NCBI RefSeq assembly: GCF_030518155.1 | Contig: NZ_JAULRU010000418.1 | Location: 62,001-126,000 of the forward strand | DNA length: 64,000 nt | Direction: 5' to 3' | Origin: Gilvimarinus gilvus | GTDB taxonomy: Bacteria > Pseudomonadota > Gammaproteobacteria > Pseudomonadales > Cellvibrionaceae | Shown here: positions 62,401-64,000 of the stretch, piece by piece | Layout: every line of letters begins with the position of its first letter | How positions within the stretch are numbered: position 1 is the stretch's first letter | The notes under the pieces: generated by a model | The model's input: the letters and a program-made list of their open reading frames with translations, nothing else | What the model was told of the DNA's origin: nothing | The model's database searches: none | Translations under genes and position numbers: made by a program

Positions 62401-64000
62401 GAGGGTAGCTCACAAAAATTTACGTTAGAGAAACTCGAAAGCCAAGTTTTTCCGGGGGGGTGGAGGCTACCGACTCGTAATGAATTGGTATCCATTGTGT
62501 ATTGTGACTCTGGGCATCCTTCTTTTGAAGGGGATTATGTCCTTCCCTGCCTCAATGAATATTCAACACCGACAATTTCAGCTTGGGCTTTCCCCAACCC
62601 GCTTGAAGAAATTTATTGGTCCTCATCGTTCTACGCCCAGCGTCCGGTCGTCGTAAATTTTGCAACGGGAAGAGCTGGCTATATCAATTCATTCTCAAAT
62701 TTACCTTTAAGGTTGGTGCGAGACACTGTTCCTCCTGAATCAATTCAGCTGGAGATGAGCGTAATTGGTAGTGGCGCTATTACGGTTGGCGATATGATAT
62801 GTGATGACGTCTGTACTAATAACTACTCTAATGTCACCTCAATTGTCTTAGAGGCTGCCCCTGTCTCTGGTTCACGCTTTTATCGTTGGAAAGGGCTGTG
62901 TAGCGGATTTGAGCCCACCTGTGAGGTAACCAATTGGCACGAGGTCGAACAGGTTAGTGCTGTATTTGTTGCTGATCGATATGAAATTAGAGGCCCGGAA
63001 GGGAGTATAGTCTACGATTCTACTACTGACCTAGAGTGGCAGCGCTGTAGCCGCGGTCAAATCTGGACTGATGGGGCCTGCGCTGGAGATGCTGAGAGGG
63101 TTTCTCGAAGAATACTTAACGCTAGTTTGCCGGAAGATGGATGGCGCCTGCCTGAAATCGAAGAGTTGAAATCTCTGGTACTTTGTGATTCAGGAGCACC
63201 TATGCTGCAGGATCTAATAGACCAGCGGTGCGAAGGAGATTTCACTAGCCCAGTGATTTCGCAAACTGCATTTCCCGATACGGACACCAGTCGTTATTGG
63301 AGCAATACGCACTCACATTCAGATTTTTATCGCACTTTGAATTTTGACAACGGAGCCAATGGTACCGCCAGATTTGACTATTACCGCAATGTTCGTTACG
63401 TGCGAGATGCTGAAGTTGCAACCAATGATTTGACAGTGACGATTTCTGGAACCGGAAGTGGTACGGTGATGAGCTTGCCGACAGGAATCGAGTGTGGCCA
63501 GCAATGTAGTGCGGGATTTACGAACGATGACGAAATTACGCTTACTGCAAATGCGTCTAGTGACTCTAGGTTTGTAGGTTGGGCCGGTGGCTGTTCGGGT
63601 GACAGTACTCAATGCGCCTTAACCATGAATGAGTCTAAAGCGGTTGAGGCGATTTTCGAAAGAGAATTACAGGCATTTATTCACTATCCTTCCCAGGTTC
63701 TAGCCGTGGGTGGAAGTATGGAGCTGGACGGTAGCGTCAGTACGTCTACAGTGCATGAGATTACCGATTATCAATGGACACTTTTTCCTGAGACTAACGT
63801 GATTGGTACCGACGCGGTATTGCCTATTGTCGATTTAGCGCCTGGTCAATATGAATTTGTACTTGAGGTAGAAAACAGTGTCGGACAAATATCCACGTCA
63901 AGTGTCATTATTGACGTAGGGTACCCACCGATTGCCGTTGCTCCAGAAAGGGTTGTTGGTTACCCGAATGAAGAGATTCTTATCGATGGTTCTAGCAGTA
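59467..64000 (+). CDS. Secreted multi-domain CBM6 protein with serine linker and DUF1566/InlB-like repeats (3' end outside window)
   Basis: Open from ATG 59467 to the window end (more than 1511 codons). Signal peptide 1-21 (ends NVLAQ). Four tandem CBM6 modules (about 24-150, 155-275, 279-400, 405-525; each with EAEDY, VGWI-GD and a closing GGWNINW-type motif), then a serine-rich linker (about 529-690) built of 29-residue repeats. Three rounds follow of a DUF1566 (Lcl/FimH-like) module (TGLEWxRC, then GWRLPT/S/E, then LRLVR) and an InlB-like beta module (GSGTV, CSAGF, RFVGWAGGC, VEAIF). A PKD/Ig-like domain starts near 1400. No catalytic domain is seen so far. Likely a cell-surface glycan-binding or adhesion protein. 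Confidence 0.85.
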   Translation, partial: MLHRTFVVFVLLLFPIVNVLAQTIAVIEAEDYSSMSGVQTQGTSDNGGGENVGWIDAGDSLTYEMVDLSAGTHTFNLRIASRDSGGSLRLVSEGHVLGQVDFPATGGWQEWVTIDTSFVTEVELSSLTIEAQQGGWNINWFSIETEAFEPLYWVEAEDYTDMSGVQTEETSDIGGGLNVGWIEAGDSLSYDAIDFSAGIHTLNLRVASRDARGALRFLSNGQELGYVDFPATGDFQEWKTIDTSFVTDVDLSGLKIEAIHGGWNINWFSVEYGVYDSLYRFEAEDFTDMYGIQTQETTDIDGGVNVGWINAGDTLTYDSVNFNPGAHTLNLRVASRDNGGSIRLVSEGHVLGQVDFPPTGDWQNWVTIDTSFVTEVDLAGLTIESLNDGWNINWLSIESDELDALYRIEAEDYTSMEGVQTENTVDVGGGLNVGWIDTGDQLSYESVELTEGDYLLKARVASSSAGGMFSLNGGGEELARLSFDATGHWQHWQTVELNFTVLNSVSGITLQSLLGGWNINWLVIESIASDSSSSSSSSESSTSSSENSSSSVSSSSSESSVSSTSSSDSSTSSSEGSSSSVSSGSSESSVSSTSSSDSSTSSSESSSSSESSNSSESSVSSTSSSESSISSSESSSSSESSSSSESSVSSGSSSESSTSSSESSSSSESTSSSESSVSSTSSSVSSSSSTDGDIIDGRYIIHENGIVEDLQTGLEWKRCAEPAEWDGTQCVMAEATSQLYVKYQQRMLEGLVLEDGWRIPSLEELESIVYCSDGVLEGNDGEFYKCDFGSYSPTLNRAVFSDDQPEHNYWSKTPTTRLDDAYYGVRFESGLVWEIPLAEYNSLGEREFYTSAYLRLVRGIMPAEYKLSVASQGEGTGTVTISQEGTDCSTGCVLERSSGTEVQIVAEPDPGMIFARWSGACRNTTNECVVNLDSDLEVHAHFLVDPYEFPSDGVVFDTDTGLEWQRCAYGQKWTGETCEGSSQKFTLEKLESQVFPGGWRLPTRNELVSIVYCDSGHPSFEGDYVLPCLNEYSTPTISAWAFPNPLEEIYWSSSFYAQRPVVVNFATGRAGYINSFSNLPLRLVRDTVPPESIQLEMSVIGSGAITVGDMICDDVCTNNYSNVTSIVLEAAPVSGSRFYRWKGLCSGFEPTCEVTNWHEVEQVSAVFVADRYEIRGPEGSIVYDSTTDLEWQRCSRGQIWTDGACAGDAERVSRRILNASLPEDGWRLPEIEELKSLVLCDSGAPMLQDLIDQRCEGDFTSPVISQTAFPDTDTSRYWSNTHSHSDFYRTLNFDNGANGTARFDYYRNVRYVRDAEVATNDLTVTISGTGSGTVMSLPTGIECGQQCSAGFTNDDEITLTANASSDSRFVGWAGGCSGDSTQCALTMNESKAVEAIFERELQAFIHYPSQVLAVGGSMELDGSVSTSTVHEITDYQWTLFPETNVIGTDAVLPIVDLAPGQYEFVLEVENSVGQISTSSVIIDVGYPPIAVAPERVVGYPNEEILIDGSSS
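61066..61540 (+). repeat. Five 87-bp tandem repeats coding for a serine-rich linker
   Basis: Unit starts at 61066, 61153, 61240, 61327, 61414, with a partial copy at 61501: period exactly 87 bp (29 codons). Serine codons TCN and AGY are mixed, and the copies differ by scattered substitutions. Serine linkers are typical of carbohydrate-active proteins in Saccharophagus and Cellvibrio. Confidence 0.9.

Overview
The window looks like chromosomal DNA of a marine, polysaccharide-degrading gammaproteobacterium of the Cellvibrionaceae type (Saccharophagus/Teredinibacter-like). This is inferred from the density of secreted or lipoprotein carbohydrate-active enzymes (three GH43, GH9, GH105, GH115, a BNR_4 propeller and two S1 sulfatases), from CBM6 modules joined by a long serine-rich linker, from a DUF1593 (Sde182-type) protein, and from a TonB-era gammaproteobacterial housekeeping set (uvrA end, cold-shock protein, TrxC, DnaQ/GIY-YIG nuclease). 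No rRNA, tRNA or CRISPR array was recognised.

Layout. 1-650: 3' end of uvrA. 650-4200: a low-gene-density zone with a structured repeat, a secreted MACPF-like protein, a truncated group II intron flanked by a 17-bp direct repeat, and a Y1-type transposase remnant. 4374-6923: a PAS3-GGDEF-EAL c-di-GMP enzyme. 7335-17363: GH43 arabinanase, fatty-acid desaturase, small HhH protein, a xyloside transporter/GH43 xylosidase operon behind a promoter with a palindromic xyl-box-like operator, a cold-shock gene and a GH9 lipoprotein. 17854-19831: exonuclease/GIY-YIG protein and thioredoxin 2. 19997-31954: a polysaccharide utilisation cluster consisting of BNR_4 propeller and GH105 (minus strand), then two sulfatases, two Gfo/Idh oxidoreductases, an Nramp-fold transporter without the usual metal ligands, and a second arabinanase-like GH43. 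The GH105, BNR_4 and sulfatase mix suggests a sulfated uronate/rhamnose polymer such as ulvan, but the substrate is not proven by sequence.

32195-43823: LysR regulator and a molybdenum-hydroxylase operon (flavodoxin, XdhC, MobA-like, IorA/IorB-like subunits, cupin-carboxymuconolactone decarboxylase, DUF418, NTF2-like), met head-on by a second IorAB pair on the other strand. 44536-49692: an AT-rich three-gene island with overlapping genes (giant kinase with HATPase end, stand-alone receiver, receiver-nucleoside phosphorylase fusion). Its architecture matches the Detocs anti-phage two-component system, whose effector family destroys ATP. 50106-56757: DUF1593 protein, GH115 glucuronidase and a TIM-barrel hydrolase, apparently a xylan side-chain unit. 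56985-58503: VOC protein divergent from a LysR regulator. 59467 to the end: an open-ended secreted protein with four CBM6, a 29-residue-repeat serine linker and alternating DUF1566/InlB-like modules.

The two observations I would follow first are the Detocs-like operon with its very large uncharacterised sensor, and the A9 tract at the GH105 stop codon, where a -1 slip would fuse GH105 to a BNR_4 protein that otherwise has no signal peptide, no ribosome binding site and a start inside its conserved domain.
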